This document shows positions 23,164 to 31,822 of a stretch of DNA of 64,000 nucleotides, piece by piece. Below the pieces are notes generated by a model. It was not told where the DNA came from. It searched no databases and worked only from the letters and a program-made list of their open reading frames with translations. Positions within the stretch are counted from its first letter, which is position 1; every line of letters begins with the position of its first letter. The DNA is from Acidovorax sp. GTDB lineage: Bacteria > Pseudomonadota > Gammaproteobacteria > Burkholderiales > Burkholderiaceae_C. Where the stretch lies: assembly GCA_030692685.1 (NCBI GenBank), contig JAUXZO010000129.1:1-64000 (forward strand), written 5' to 3'. Made by a program: the position numbers and the translations under genes.

Positions 23164-23673
23164 TCAGATGCCCAGTGCAGCGCGCACGCCCCCCAGGTTG
23201 TCCACGCCGCCCACGTTCTCCACCATGTTCACAAGGTCGATTTCAATGTCTACCTGGCCGTCCACCACTTCTTTGTAGTAGCTCAGGCTGTACTTAAAGG
23301 TGCGCTCGGTCAGTTCGCCCGCCTTGGCGCTGCCGGGGTCGCGCTCGGTCAGGCGGCCCAGCATCACCACTTCGACCGGCACCACGCCGCTGTTGTCGTC
23401 GGTCTGCACGGCGCCAGCAAATCGCAGCATCACGGCGTCATGCCCGGCGGCGCCCCACTTGGCCGTGAGGCCCGCCACCCAGCCAGAGCCCTTCAGCTCG
23501 GCTTCCATTTTTTCTTGTCCCATGTCCAGCTCGATGGGGCCATTCATGCCACCGCCGCGGTATTCCTCCAACTTGCGCGAGAGCGTGGGCAGGGTGACTT
23601 CGGGCATTTCGCCCATGTAGTTGACGCCGTCCACGAAAGTGGCAAAGGCTTTGAGTTTGCGGGGCAGTCCCAT
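23164..23673 (-). CDS. FII: Major tail tube protein (P2 gpFII)
   Basis: 169 aa. MGLPRKLKAFATFVDGVNYMGEMPEVTLPTLSRKLEEYRGGGM and the C-terminal SLSYYKEVVDGQVDIEIDLVN are the contractile-tail tube family. It polymerises to form the inner tube inside the sheath. Directly downstream of FI, as in P2. Confidence 0.96.
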   Translation of the reverse strand: MGLPRKLKAFATFVDGVNYMGEMPEVTLPTLSRKLEEYRGGGMNGPIELDMGQEKMEAELKGSGWVAGLTAKWGAAGHDAVMLRFAGAVQTDDNSGVVPVEVVMLGRLTERDPGSAKAGELTERTFKYSLSYYKEVVDGQVDIEIDLVNMVENVGGVDNLGGVRAALGI

Positions 23674-23733
23674 GGTGTTTTCCTCGGTGCGTGTGGGTTG
23701 CGGTGGGCGTTGGTGCTATGGGTCGGCGCGGGC

Positions 23734-24930
23734 TTACTCGCCCGTGGCCACGCGGATGGCCCAGTCGGCGTAATACTTGTCGGTGATGCGCTGCACGAGG
23801 CCCAGATCCTCCAACGGCGGAAGTGGCGTGTAGTCGTAGCCAATGGTCAGCTTGCCGCTCTTGAGCAGCTCGGTGGTGTTCACTTCGTAGTTGATCCACG
23901 CTTTGCCGTCGAGGATGTAGCCGCCAGCCTTCAAGCTGCGCAGGCGCGCATTGATGCCCTCCAGAATGTCTTTCACCAGGCCGGGCGTCAGTGGCTTGTC
24001 GATGTACTCAAAGTGCCCCTCTGCCATGGTGTCGGCCAGCACGTGCGCGGTGCGCGTGGCGGTCTCGAACGAAAAGGCTTCTTCGGTGCTGCATGTGCGG
24101 TTGCCCCAGAAGCGAAACCCCTGCTTTCGGATCAACGTTGTTACGTTGCCGTCATTGAGCAGCGTTGCGTCACTGGCCGGGTTCTGCAAGTCAAAGAACA
24201 CGTCTTTGCTGATGCCGGTGGGGCCGTTTACCGGCACATTCGACAAGCTCTTGTGCCAGCCCTGGCTTTGGTCGATGGCTGCGCGCAGGCCCATGGCATA
24301 GGCCACGGCCGGGCCTTCCACCACAGCGTTGGCCGTGGTGCTCCACTTCGTGAAGTTGGGCCAGATCACCATCGTTTCGCGCTTGCCGAAGCCGTTGGCA
24401 TATTCCAGCGCCTCGCTTACGTCCTCGGCACCGTCTGCGTGTACGTAGGCCATGGCGCGCAACTTCTCGGCTGCAGCGGTCAGGGCTTCGGCCACGGGCT
24501 TGGTGTCCAGGCCAGGCGCACCAAGAATGCGCGGCTTCACGCCCAGTTGCTGCTCTGCCGACAGCAGGGCCTGAATGCCGGTGCGATTGCCACCCACGTT
24601 TTCGCCCACTACCTTGCTGGTCTGGTCGGCAGCCTTTTCCGCGTCGTCGGCGCCTACGCCATCGGCAACGCGCACGATCACCAAAACGGGTCGGGCTTGG
24701 TCGGCAATGGCTGCAAGCGCTGGCGACAGCGTGCCCAGCACCCCGGCCGCCGCCTGGGCTTTGGCGATGCTGGTGAACAGCACCGGCTTATTGAGTGGGA
24801 ACGCTGCAGCATCTGCATCGCTGGCGGTGGCCACCAGCCCGATGATGGCCGTGGACACGAGGCGCAGCGACGTGGTGCCATCGGTGACTTCTGTCACCCG
24901 CACGCCGTGGTGGAAATCTGCAATAGCCAT
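23734..24930 (-). CDS. FI: Major tail sheath protein (P2 gpFI)
   Basis: 398 aa from ATG 24930 (MAIADFHHGVRVTEVTDGTTSLRLVSTAIIGLVATA); upstream codons in the frame are unconserved. FWGNRTCS, the GHFEYIDKPLTPGLVKDILEGINARLRSLKAGGYILDG segment and the GYDYTPLPPLEDLGLVQRITDKYYADW end are diagnostic of the contractile sheath. First gene of the FI-FII-E-T-U-D late operon, with a late-activator-type site ~100 bp upstream. Confidence 0.96.
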   Translation of the reverse strand: MAIADFHHGVRVTEVTDGTTSLRLVSTAIIGLVATASDADAAAFPLNKPVLFTSIAKAQAAAGVLGTLSPALAAIADQARPVLVIVRVADGVGADDAEKAADQTSKVVGENVGGNRTGIQALLSAEQQLGVKPRILGAPGLDTKPVAEALTAAAEKLRAMAYVHADGAEDVSEALEYANGFGKRETMVIWPNFTKWSTTANAVVEGPAVAYAMGLRAAIDQSQGWHKSLSNVPVNGPTGISKDVFFDLQNPASDATLLNDGNVTTLIRKQGFRFWGNRTCSTEEAFSFETATRTAHVLADTMAEGHFEYIDKPLTPGLVKDILEGINARLRSLKAGGYILDGKAWINYEVNTTELLKSGKLTIGYDYTPLPPLEDLGLVQRITDKYYADWAIRVATGE

Positions 24931-25023
24931 GGTTGGAGCCCTTTGAAAACGTTGGTGTGTGTCGCTCAGTGCGCAGGGTTCCCATGGTGCTTTCGCGCGC
25001 CCGCGATTGCCAGCGCGGTGCAC

Positions 25024-25042
25024 TGTGGCTGCGACAGAAACA
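25024..25042 (-). promoter_or_regulatory. Candidate Ogr-type late promoter site (FI operon)
   Basis: TGT-N13-ACA (TGTGGCTGCGACAGAAACA), sharing CACTGTGGCTGCG with the sites at 33669 and 39744 and the upstream AGCGCGG context. It is centred about 103 bp before the FI start, fitting activator binding upstream of a late promoter. Confidence 0.65.
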
Positions 25043-25186
25043 AAAAGGCCCGCCGGGCGCGAAGCCGGGCAGGCTGTGTGATGGGTGTGCGGCCTAGTTT
25101 GCGGCCAATGCCTATGGCTCTTTCCACGACAGCGCACGGATGGCGATGCACATTACCGGCATCGTGGGAGCCGGTTACATTGCTGA

Positions 25187-25552
25187 ATGAACATCAAACC
25201 TTCAAGCCACTGGCTCGTGATCGCAATCTTGGTAGCGCTCCACTCACCAAGCGCGAGCGCACAGCTGAAGGACTTCCTTGGCGCAGACCTCAATCACATT
25301 GGTTACACGCTTGAAGGAAGTAATGAAGTTCAGCTCCTGATGCTCGGAAGCGTCTACCAACAGCGATCCGATGGGGCATGTGATGAGCAGAGAACAACTC
25401 TCGTTGACCCGGCGGCTTTTGATCGCACAAAGCCCCAGCCCGCCCACCCTGTCACCAAGACCGAGCGATTCATTGTGAGTTGCAGGCCCGTTCCTGAACA
25501 GTACCGAAGTAGCCTTGGCCCTACGAAGGCATCGCCGTTCTTTCCCCAGTAG
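25187..25552 (+). CDS. Predicted secreted protein, plus-strand moron
   Basis: 121 aa, ATG 25187. Signal peptide MNIKPSSHWLVIAILVALHSPSASAQ with a likely cut after SASA. The mature ~95 residues contain two cysteines (GACDEQR, VSCRPVP) that could form a disulphide. It runs against the late genes on both sides, the classic position of a moron. No clear ribosome site and no recognised family. Confidence 0.6.
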   Translation: MNIKPSSHWLVIAILVALHSPSASAQLKDFLGADLNHIGYTLEGSNEVQLLMLGSVYQQRSDGACDEQRTTLVDPAAFDRTKPQPAHPVTKTERFIVSCRPVPEQYRSSLGPTKASPFFPQ

Positions 25553-25674
25553 GAGGCTGCGCTGCGGCGGTGGGCCATGGGCACATCAGGCAGGCACAGC
25601 ACCCACAGCGCGGGCACGGTGCACCAGACAACGACGACGGCGGACAGGATGGCCAGGCAGGCAAGAAGGTTCAT
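25354..25674 (-). CDS. Possible small membrane protein, low confidence
   Basis: ATG 25674 overlaps the preceding stop by ATGA, and the first ~30 residues form a membrane segment (MNLLACLAILSAVVVVWCTVPALWVLCL). The frame then runs antisense to the secreted moron and looks non-coding after ~50 residues. The 5' part may be a remnant of a small fibre-operon gene cut off by the moron insertion. Confidence 0.35.
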   Translation of the reverse strand: MNLLACLAILSAVVVVWCTVPALWVLCLPDVPMAHRRSAASYWGKNGDAFVGPRLLRYCSGTGLQLTMNRSVLVTGWAGWGFVRSKAAGSTRVVLCSSHAPSDRCW

Positions 25675-26120
25675 GGGAGTTCCTTGGGAAAGATGGGCGC
25701 GTCAAGGATGGCCAGCGCCCGGCCTGGCTGCAGCAGCCCGCCCGCTTCTAGCGCTTGCACTCCTGTGCGTGTTTCGTCGTTGGCTAGGTCGATGTGCTGG
25801 GCCGCGTTCACCTTGGACAAGTAGCGGCGCACCGTTGCGGCTTCCCGTGTTGGGCCGATGGACGCCAGGTCAATGTCGATGGCCTCGGCATCGGTGAAAC
25901 GCGACAGAAAGGCCTTGCGCGAGACGTTGCGCTCGGTGGGCTCTGCGGGCGGCGGGCCGGGTTCAAAGGCTTGGGCCTCGGGGTTCCAGCGCTGGCCGAT
26001 CAAGGACACGTCCAGTGATTCAATGGGCACCATGTCGGGCGACTCAATCTCTGCAGCCACTTGCGTGACGCCAAAAACGATAGAGCCAGCGCTCACCTGG
26101 GCGTAGTAGTAGGCTTGCAT
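25671..26120 (-). CDS. Tail fibre-region protein, possible fibre assembly factor
   Basis: 149 aa, ATG 26120 with GAGGAG upstream. MQAYYYAQVSAGSIVFGVTQVAAEI, then VSLIGQRWNPEAQAFEP and SRKAFLSRFTDAEAIDIDLAS, resembling short proteins found after tail fibre genes that chaperone or cap the fibre. No specific family can be named with confidence. Confidence 0.6.
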   Translation of the reverse strand: MQAYYYAQVSAGSIVFGVTQVAAEIESPDMVPIESLDVSLIGQRWNPEAQAFEPGPPPAEPTERNVSRKAFLSRFTDAEAIDIDLASIGPTREAATVRRYLSKVNAAQHIDLANDETRTGVQALEAGGLLQPGRALAILDAPIFPKELP

Positions 26121-26121
26121 C

Positions 26122-26655
26122 TCAATACTCCTCGATCACTTCCCAAGCAACAGCGTGCAGTTGGGGCGCGCTGTCGGTGACGGTGAACCCAGTGACTTCC
26201 ACACTCGTTGCACTTGCCAGACGGACTTGGCTTGTTGTCATAAAGTTGTTGGAGTAGTTGTTTGATCGTGAGGTAAGCAAAGTAACGCGGGTTTTCGCCG
26301 TGTTTACCGGGGAAATGGTCACGCTGACCACACCCGTTGCTCCCGGCGTTGTTACCCCGCGCTGAATGCTCTTGATCCCTCGGGGCGCTGCGCTGATGGC
26401 ATCCACTACCGCCTTCACGTTGGCAATACTGGTTGTCAACGTGGCCAGCGTCGCGTCCACGGTCTTAGACCAGGGCTCCCAGTTGTCGGCGTCTGCGTTC
26501 GGGTCGGTAGCGCCTGCGCCTGGCACCTTGCGCACGTAGCGCTGCAGGTTGGTGGGGCTGCGCACTTCCCAGCCCTTGGGGTAGGTACGGCCCGATACCC
26601 ACAGCGGGGGGCCACCGCGCTGCAGTTCTGCCAGGATGATGGCGTCTAGGTTCAT
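26122..26655 (-). CDS. Putative tail fibre protein
   Basis: 177 aa. The N-terminal part PPLWVSGRTYPKGWEVRSPTNLQRYVRK resembles carbohydrate-binding modules seen in phage tail proteins. The C-terminal half is beta-rich and Ser/Thr/Asn-rich (SRSNNYSNNFMTTSQVRLASATSVEVTGF), typical of a receptor-binding tip. Start at ATG 26655 overlaps the preceding stop by ATGA. Likely host recognition, by inference. Confidence 0.6.
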   Translation of the reverse strand: MNLDAIILAELQRGGPPLWVSGRTYPKGWEVRSPTNLQRYVRKVPGAGATDPNADADNWEPWSKTVDATLATLTTSIANVKAVVDAISAAPRGIKSIQRGVTTPGATGVVSVTISPVNTAKTRVTLLTSRSNNYSNNFMTTSQVRLASATSVEVTGFTVTDSAPQLHAVAWEVIEEY

Positions 26656-27119
26656 GGGTTTGTCTCCACTGCCGTGGCGCCGCTGGCGCGGCCCTGGGCG
26701 TCGTATGTGAATGATTCGGTGCGCACCAGGCCGCCCGCCACCGGGTATGCCACGGTGGCCACGCGGCCTTGCGCGTCGTAGGTGTAGGTGGTGACTCGGG
26801 CCACACCGCCCATGGTGGCCGTGACGGTGGCCACGCGCCCCTGGGCGTCGTAGCCGTACACCACTGCTGCGGGGCGCGCTGCGGCGTACTCCAGCAGCGC
26901 AGCACGGGCGGCCAGGGCTTGGTCGGCAGCAGCCAGCGCGTCGTCGCGGCTGTCCATATCCAGCCCCATCAGCTGCAGGGCTGCATCGATCAGCTCCATG
27001 GCTGAGCGCAGGCGCCCCACATCGTCGCGGCTGTCGTTCAGTAGATTGGGTAGCGGCAGGCCCAGCGCTTCGGTGCGCTCGTCCACGGGGTCGCCCAGGG
27101 TGCGGTAGGTGTCCACCAT
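26652..27119 (-). CDS. Fibre-region protein with three YD (RHS-like) repeats
   Basis: 155 aa. The N-terminal ~85 residues are helical (SRDDVGRLRSAMELIDAALQLMGLDMDSRDDALAAADQALAARAALLEYA). Then come three repeats of Y-D-A-Q-G-R (around residues 90, 114 and 139) spaced 24-25 residues, like the carbohydrate-associated YD repeats of RHS proteins. DNA-level repeats follow the same spacing. Unusual in so short a phage protein; it probably forms part of a fibre or spike. Confidence 0.65.
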   Translation of the reverse strand: MVDTYRTLGDPVDERTEALGLPLPNLLNDSRDDVGRLRSAMELIDAALQLMGLDMDSRDDALAAADQALAARAALLEYAAARPAAVVYGYDAQGRVATVTATMGGVARVTTYTYDAQGRVATVAYPVAGGLVRTESFTYDAQGRASGATAVETNP

Positions 27120-27128
27120 GGCCGCCCC

Positions 27129-30100
27129 TTACAGCACCACGCCGCGCAGGTTGCGCACCTGCGGCCGGGCGGTGGTGCTGCCTGTGAGCGTGAGGCGCAC
27201 GCGCGCGCCGTCGCCCGCGTCAAAGTCTTGCAGTTCGTGCGTGATCTCGCGCACGCCCGCCGTGTTGGTGCTGGCCGACAGGTAGGGCACCAGCACCCAG
27301 GGGGCGCCCGGGGCCGTGCCTTGCACGTGCACCGTGACGGCAGAGCCGCCGGGGATATCGCCCTCATAGACCACTTTGACCGTGTTGTCGTCATCGGCGG
27401 CCACCGTGCGGCTGATGTAGGTGCCGGTGCCCTGAATGGTGCCCGCCACCAGCTGGATACCGTTTTGCAGCACCGCAGCCAGGTGGGCGTCCCCGCTGAT
27501 GCGGGCGCGCACCTGCACGGCGCCGGTGAAGGGTGCGGCCAGCCACACCACCTGCCCGTCTGTCAGGCGCACCACCTCGCTGCCCATGGCCTCGGGGAAC
27601 TGCACCTCGAACAGCAGATTTGCGGCGGCCGATGGGCGCTCTGCAAAGCCCAGCACCATCAGGTCGGTGGCGTCCACCAGGTCAACGGTGCCCAGGTCGA
27701 TCAGGCGTTCTGTCTGGGTGTACTGCGCACCCAGCAGCGCGAACCACAGGTCGCGGTCTTGGTGCGGGGTCCATGTGCTGGCGTTGCTTGAACTGAGCAG
27801 CACGCCCACTTGGTAGGGCTGGCTTGTGACATAGCCCTGCACCGGGTCTTGCTTGCCCAGCTCTGCCACGGCCACGGCGGTGGTGGCGTCGTCACACAGC
27901 ACCACGATGGCGTATTCACGGCGTGCCTGCAGCAAGGTGGGCGCCCACGTCACGCGCGTTTGAGCGCCTAGCACGATGGCGCTTTCAGGCACGCGCTGCT
28001 CGATCACCACCGCTTGCGAGGGCACTCCGTTCGATGTCTCGCGGATTTGCACCACAACCGGGCCGCCCTTGGCGGTAAACCACAGATCTACGCCTGTGCT
28101 TTGCGTGGCGAGGTCCAGCACGAATGTTTGCGCGAGGGGGTCAAAGTACCCTTCGTACAACCATTTGCTGCAAGCGCTTTGATTTTGCGTAGGCGTAGAG
28201 CCCGCACCGCGGGGGCCAAACACGGGGCCGCCGGTGGCAATGGGCGCTGGGTAGGAGTAAGCCCAGATCTCTGTGGTCACTTGTTGCTGCGTACGCAAAA
28301 TGGCCGTGCCTTGGCCCATGAACGTCTGGGAGCCACGCGAGCCCATCGGCCCCGTGAAATTGACCACGCGCGTACCGGCTGGCACGCCCTCGGGCACCAC
28401 AAACGTGCCCGCCAGCTCGCCCTGGGCGTTGGCCACCAGCGTGCCACCGGCCACAGGGGCGGCTGCAACGGGCAGCCCATCAAAAGCCACATCACCCAGC
28501 GCCTCGCCCGGCCCCCAGCCTTTGAGGTCAAACCGCACGGTGGTGGGGCGCAGGGTCTCCAGCGCGCTGGAGGTCTCCGACAACACGCGCGACGTGTTCC
28601 AGGCGCCGGTGTATCGGGCGTCTGTACCCGTGCCTGTATTGAGCCGCTCAGTGATGGCCGACGACCATTGCGTGGTCACAGCAGTCCAGCGGTCCACGTT
28701 GGGCGTCAGCACCACAGCGGCGGGGATGGGGTCGAACGCCATGTACGGGTTGACGTTCATCGATCCCGTGCGCATGGTCTGCGCCAGCACCACGCGGTAG
28801 CCGTGGGCGGGGGCCATGCGCTCGGGCAGGCCAGCGCCCAGGGCGTGCACGGTGGGGGTGATGGGCAGCTGCAGCGAGCCGCGCACGATGGCGGCGGTCT
28901 GCGGCTGGCCTGCATCGCGCACGGCATCGTTCAGGAACGGGTCGGCAAAGATGCCCTTCTTGATCCCTGAGTCCAGGCCCTGGGCACTGGTGGACAGGCG
29001 CAGCTCGGCCAGGTCCAGGATCACATTGTCCAGGCGGCGCTGTTCGCCCACCTGGCGGGCCATGGGCACCATCTTCACGGCATCGTTCACCACCCGGCGC
29101 TCGCTGTCCCAGGTCTGGTACACGCTGGCGATGCACAGCATGTCGTCGGGCACCACGGGGGCGGTGGGCTTCCACGGGCTGGAGATACCGCGCAGCCATG
29201 CAAACGTGCCTTCACGGGTGAGACACAGGCGGTCAATGCGGCGAAGCTGCTGCTGGTAGGTCACCAGCACCAGGGTGCCCACGATGGCACCCGTGATGGT
29301 GAAGCCGCCGGGGTCCACATCGGTGGGGGCCACGTTGGCCACGTACTGATACGTCACGTCATAGCTGCTGCCCGGGGCGGGCTCGGCACCGGCCGGGCTC
29401 CAGTCCACTTGCCCGGCGGTCAGCTTGTAGTCTGCCGTCAGGGTGTAGGTGGTGGCACCTTGCTTCACCAGCTCAATCTGGATCACCGTGGCGTCGGGCA
29501 GGGGGTCGGCCGCGCCGCTAAAGCCACCATGCACCAGCGTCACAGTCTTGCGCGCGGTGATGCGCACCTGGGGCACACCCTTGCACGGTGGGCGGCTGAT
29601 GTCGATGCGCTGGGCGCCGATGGTGGTGCTTTGGTGCGGTTCGCTGTCGATCAGCAGCAGGTCGGCCACGGTGGCGGCCACCAGGCGGCGCCCGGCCTGC
29701 AGTTCGATGGGGTAGCCGCCCACGCGGGCGCGGCCTTCGTCCACCGTAAAGACTTGCTCGCCGGTGGGCAGGTCGTTGGCCTGCACCACACCCAGGCCGT
29801 TCACGATGTAGCTGCCGCCGGTGCTGTCGCGGTCATACCCGGCCAGGGCTTGCGTTACCGCGTCCAGATTGGGTGGCGCTTCCTTGGCGCGCAGGTAGCC
29901 GTTGTCCACGGTGTAGACCGGGAAGAAGTCCCCGGCCTGGCCGTCGCCCTCATGGCCCCATGCGGGGTCCACCTTGATGCGCAGCGCACCGGGCTGCTGG
30001 TAGGCGGGCGAGCCGGTGGCGGGGTTCAGCAGGCTGGGGTCATCCAGTTCTGTGACGGTGCTGGTGAAAAGGTAGACGCCGATGGCGATCACGCCCACCA

Positions 30101-30386
30101 CGGGCACGGTGAACGTGGCCGGGGGCACGCCGCGCACGGCGCCCTGCAGGTAAATGGCCCCGGCTTCGGCCTGCACGGCGCCGGTGTCGGGGTTGACGAT
30201 GCAGCGGGCATCGCGGATCACGTCGCCGTCACGAAACAGCACGTCGGCAATGGAGCGCAGGCGGTGGGCGGCCATGGCCTGGGCGTCGTTGAGTTCGGCA
30301 CTCTGCAGCACGCGGTCCTGGCGGAACGCGATGGAGTCGAAGTTGTCGGCCGGGTCGAATCGGTTGTGAATGGTGTTGGTGCTCAT
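27129..30386 (-). CDS. DUF4815-domain tail protein (large fibre/baseplate protein)
   Basis: 1085 aa. Residues ~1-550 match the DUF4815 type seen in phage tails (MSTNTIHNRFDPADNFDSIAFRQDRVLQSAELNDAQAMAAHRLRSIADVLFRDGDVI). The rest is beta-rich with Gly/Thr/Val repeats. It occupies the place of the P2 tail fibre gene H, between gpI/30398 and the small fibre genes, so it probably forms the main fibre or a baseplate extension. Confidence 0.8.
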   Translation of the reverse strand: MSTNTIHNRFDPADNFDSIAFRQDRVLQSAELNDAQAMAAHRLRSIADVLFRDGDVIRDARCIVNPDTGAVQAEAGAIYLQGAVRGVPPATFTVPVVGVIAIGVYLFTSTVTELDDPSLLNPATGSPAYQQPGALRIKVDPAWGHEGDGQAGDFFPVYTVDNGYLRAKEAPPNLDAVTQALAGYDRDSTGGSYIVNGLGVVQANDLPTGEQVFTVDEGRARVGGYPIELQAGRRLVAATVADLLLIDSEPHQSTTIGAQRIDISRPPCKGVPQVRITARKTVTLVHGGFSGAADPLPDATVIQIELVKQGATTYTLTADYKLTAGQVDWSPAGAEPAPGSSYDVTYQYVANVAPTDVDPGGFTITGAIVGTLVLVTYQQQLRRIDRLCLTREGTFAWLRGISSPWKPTAPVVPDDMLCIASVYQTWDSERRVVNDAVKMVPMARQVGEQRRLDNVILDLAELRLSTSAQGLDSGIKKGIFADPFLNDAVRDAGQPQTAAIVRGSLQLPITPTVHALGAGLPERMAPAHGYRVVLAQTMRTGSMNVNPYMAFDPIPAAVVLTPNVDRWTAVTTQWSSAITERLNTGTGTDARYTGAWNTSRVLSETSSALETLRPTTVRFDLKGWGPGEALGDVAFDGLPVAAAPVAGGTLVANAQGELAGTFVVPEGVPAGTRVVNFTGPMGSRGSQTFMGQGTAILRTQQQVTTEIWAYSYPAPIATGGPVFGPRGAGSTPTQNQSACSKWLYEGYFDPLAQTFVLDLATQSTGVDLWFTAKGGPVVVQIRETSNGVPSQAVVIEQRVPESAIVLGAQTRVTWAPTLLQARREYAIVVLCDDATTAVAVAELGKQDPVQGYVTSQPYQVGVLLSSSNASTWTPHQDRDLWFALLGAQYTQTERLIDLGTVDLVDATDLMVLGFAERPSAAANLLFEVQFPEAMGSEVVRLTDGQVVWLAAPFTGAVQVRARISGDAHLAAVLQNGIQLVAGTIQGTGTYISRTVAADDDNTVKVVYEGDIPGGSAVTVHVQGTAPGAPWVLVPYLSASTNTAGVREITHELQDFDAGDGARVRLTLTGSTTARPQVRNLRGVVL

Positions 30387-30397
30387 GGTCCGCTGTC

Positions 30398-30883
30398 TCA
30401 GAAGGGCAAAACGAATTCCTGCACCTGGCGCACGCCCGCGTTGCGGGTGAACTTAGGGATGCGCTCCAGGCAATACAGGTCGCCCGGGTTGTCTACCTGG
30501 GCGGCGGTGAAGTAGCGCTGGCCCGCTGGCAGGCCCGCCACTACGGTGCCGCCCACAAAAATGCCCAGCTCGCGCACGTCTTCACCGGCCGCGTCGGCAA
30601 AGTCAAAGGTCCAGCGCACGTGCAGCCACTTGGTGGGTGTGGCGCTGGTGGTGTACCGGCTGGCGTCGGGCAGCTCGATCTCCCCGGCCACATTGGGTAG
30701 CACGTACTGCACGGCGGTGACCAGGCGCCGGCCGATCTCGTCCACCAGGGCGGCGGCGGTGGTGGGCTCTGCCGCTGGCACGGCGTCCCACGCGGGCAGG
30801 CCACGGCCCCAGGCCAGGTACAGGGATTGCGCGGCGATGGCGCGGGCGAGCGCGGTGCGCCCTTGGTCTTGCAGAACTGCCAT
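30398..30883 (-). CDS. Hypothetical tail protein
   Basis: 161 aa. MAVLQDQGRTALARAIAAQSLYLAWGRGLPAWD followed by WLHVRWTFDFADAAGEDVRELGIFVGG. It sits between gpI and the DUF4815 gene and resembles proteins that co-occur with DUF4815 tails. Presumably a baseplate-fibre connector; function not established. Confidence 0.65.
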   Translation of the reverse strand: MAVLQDQGRTALARAIAAQSLYLAWGRGLPAWDAVPAAEPTTAAALVDEIGRRLVTAVQYVLPNVAGEIELPDASRYTTSATPTKWLHVRWTFDFADAAGEDVRELGIFVGGTVVAGLPAGQRYFTAAQVDNPGDLYCLERIPKFTRNAGVRQVQEFVLPF

Positions 30884-30886
30884 GGG

Positions 30887-31822
30887 TTAGGTTTCCTCAG
30901 AAGAAATAAGCCAGAAAACGGGCTCCCACGGGCCGCCGTGGGCTTGGCCCCAGTGGCCGCCCCAGTGGGGTGCGGGGTGGATGGGCACCGGCAGGGCCTG
31001 GGCCTGCGCATCAAGGCGGGCACCCACGGGAGCGGGGGCAAGCCATGGCACGGTGCTGGCCGTCTCGCGGCGCTGCAGCAGCTGGCCGCCGCCGGGCTGC
31101 GGTGAGTTGCACGTGCCCACAAACAGCTCCATCACCCCGCCAGAGACACCGGCCAGGATGTGGGAGTCAAGCCGCCAGGCGTCAAGCACCGGCATGTCGT
31201 CATAGCGCGAGGTGGACACACGCACGTGCGTCTGTGCGCCGGTGCCGCCCTGGGCAGTAGCGGTGGGCAGGGTGGAGCCCGCGCGCTCGCCAAAGGAGAC
31301 CACCAGGTCAGAGCCGCCGGGCACGCCGCTGTAGCCGTCCAGCATTCCGGCGTCCAGGGCCGGGCCACTGTCCAGCACGATGGGGCGCAGGTCGTAGCCG
31401 TGGAACACGCGGTAGAAGTGCACGTGGGCGGGGAGGCTGGCGCGCACGACGTGGGCCACGGCGGCCAGCTGGTCTGCCTGCAGCGGCTGGCCCGCGTCGA
31501 TGTGCAGCCAGGCGCCGTCTTCGTCAATGACCACGCTGTGAAAGCCCAGCCAGCCCAGGGCACGGCGCAAGCTGGCGGCGTTGCCGCGCTCCATGAGCCA
31601 GGGCACGGCCTCGGCCATGAGGTCAGCCACCGTGGCGAAGTAGGGGGCAAATTGTGTGATTTGCCACTGCTGGGCAATCCAGGGCAGCAGCTGTACGTTG
31701 TGCGCTGTGGAGCTGGGTTCGGCCAGGTCGGCGAGGCTGGCCCAGTCGCGCGGAAAGGTGGTGTCCACCACCCGCTCAAGCTCGGTAGATGACGCCGGGA
31801 GGATGCTGCGCGGCGCTGTCAT
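30887..31822 (-). CDS. I: Tail/baseplate protein I (P2 gpI-like)
   Basis: 311 aa, ATG 31822 overlapping the J stop (TGATG). The N-terminal ~200 residues carry the gpI fold: ILPASSTELERVVDTTF, LLPWIAQQWQI, LRRALGWLGFHSVVIDE. The C-terminal ~110 residues are an extension relative to P2 gpI (176 aa). A baseplate wedge component between J and the fibre genes. Confidence 0.88.
   Translation of the reverse strand: MTAPRSILPASSTELERVVDTTFPRDWASLADLAEPSSTAHNVQLLPWIAQQWQITQFAPYFATVADLMAEAVPWLMERGNAASLRRALGWLGFHSVVIDEDGAWLHIDAGQPLQADQLAAVAHVVRASLPAHVHFYRVFHGYDLRPIVLDSGPALDAGMLDGYSGVPGGSDLVVSFGERAGSTLPTATAQGGTGAQTHVRVSTSRYDDMPVLDAWRLDSHILAGVSGGVMELFVGTCNSPQPGGGQLLQRRETASTVPWLAPAPVGARLDAQAQALPVPIHPAPHWGGHWGQAHGGPWEPVFWLISSEET

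Noticed and set aside
23440..25314. 624-codon open frame on the plus strand
   Set aside because: It is a shadow of the tail tube and sheath genes, made possible by high GC; the opposite strand has clear family matches.
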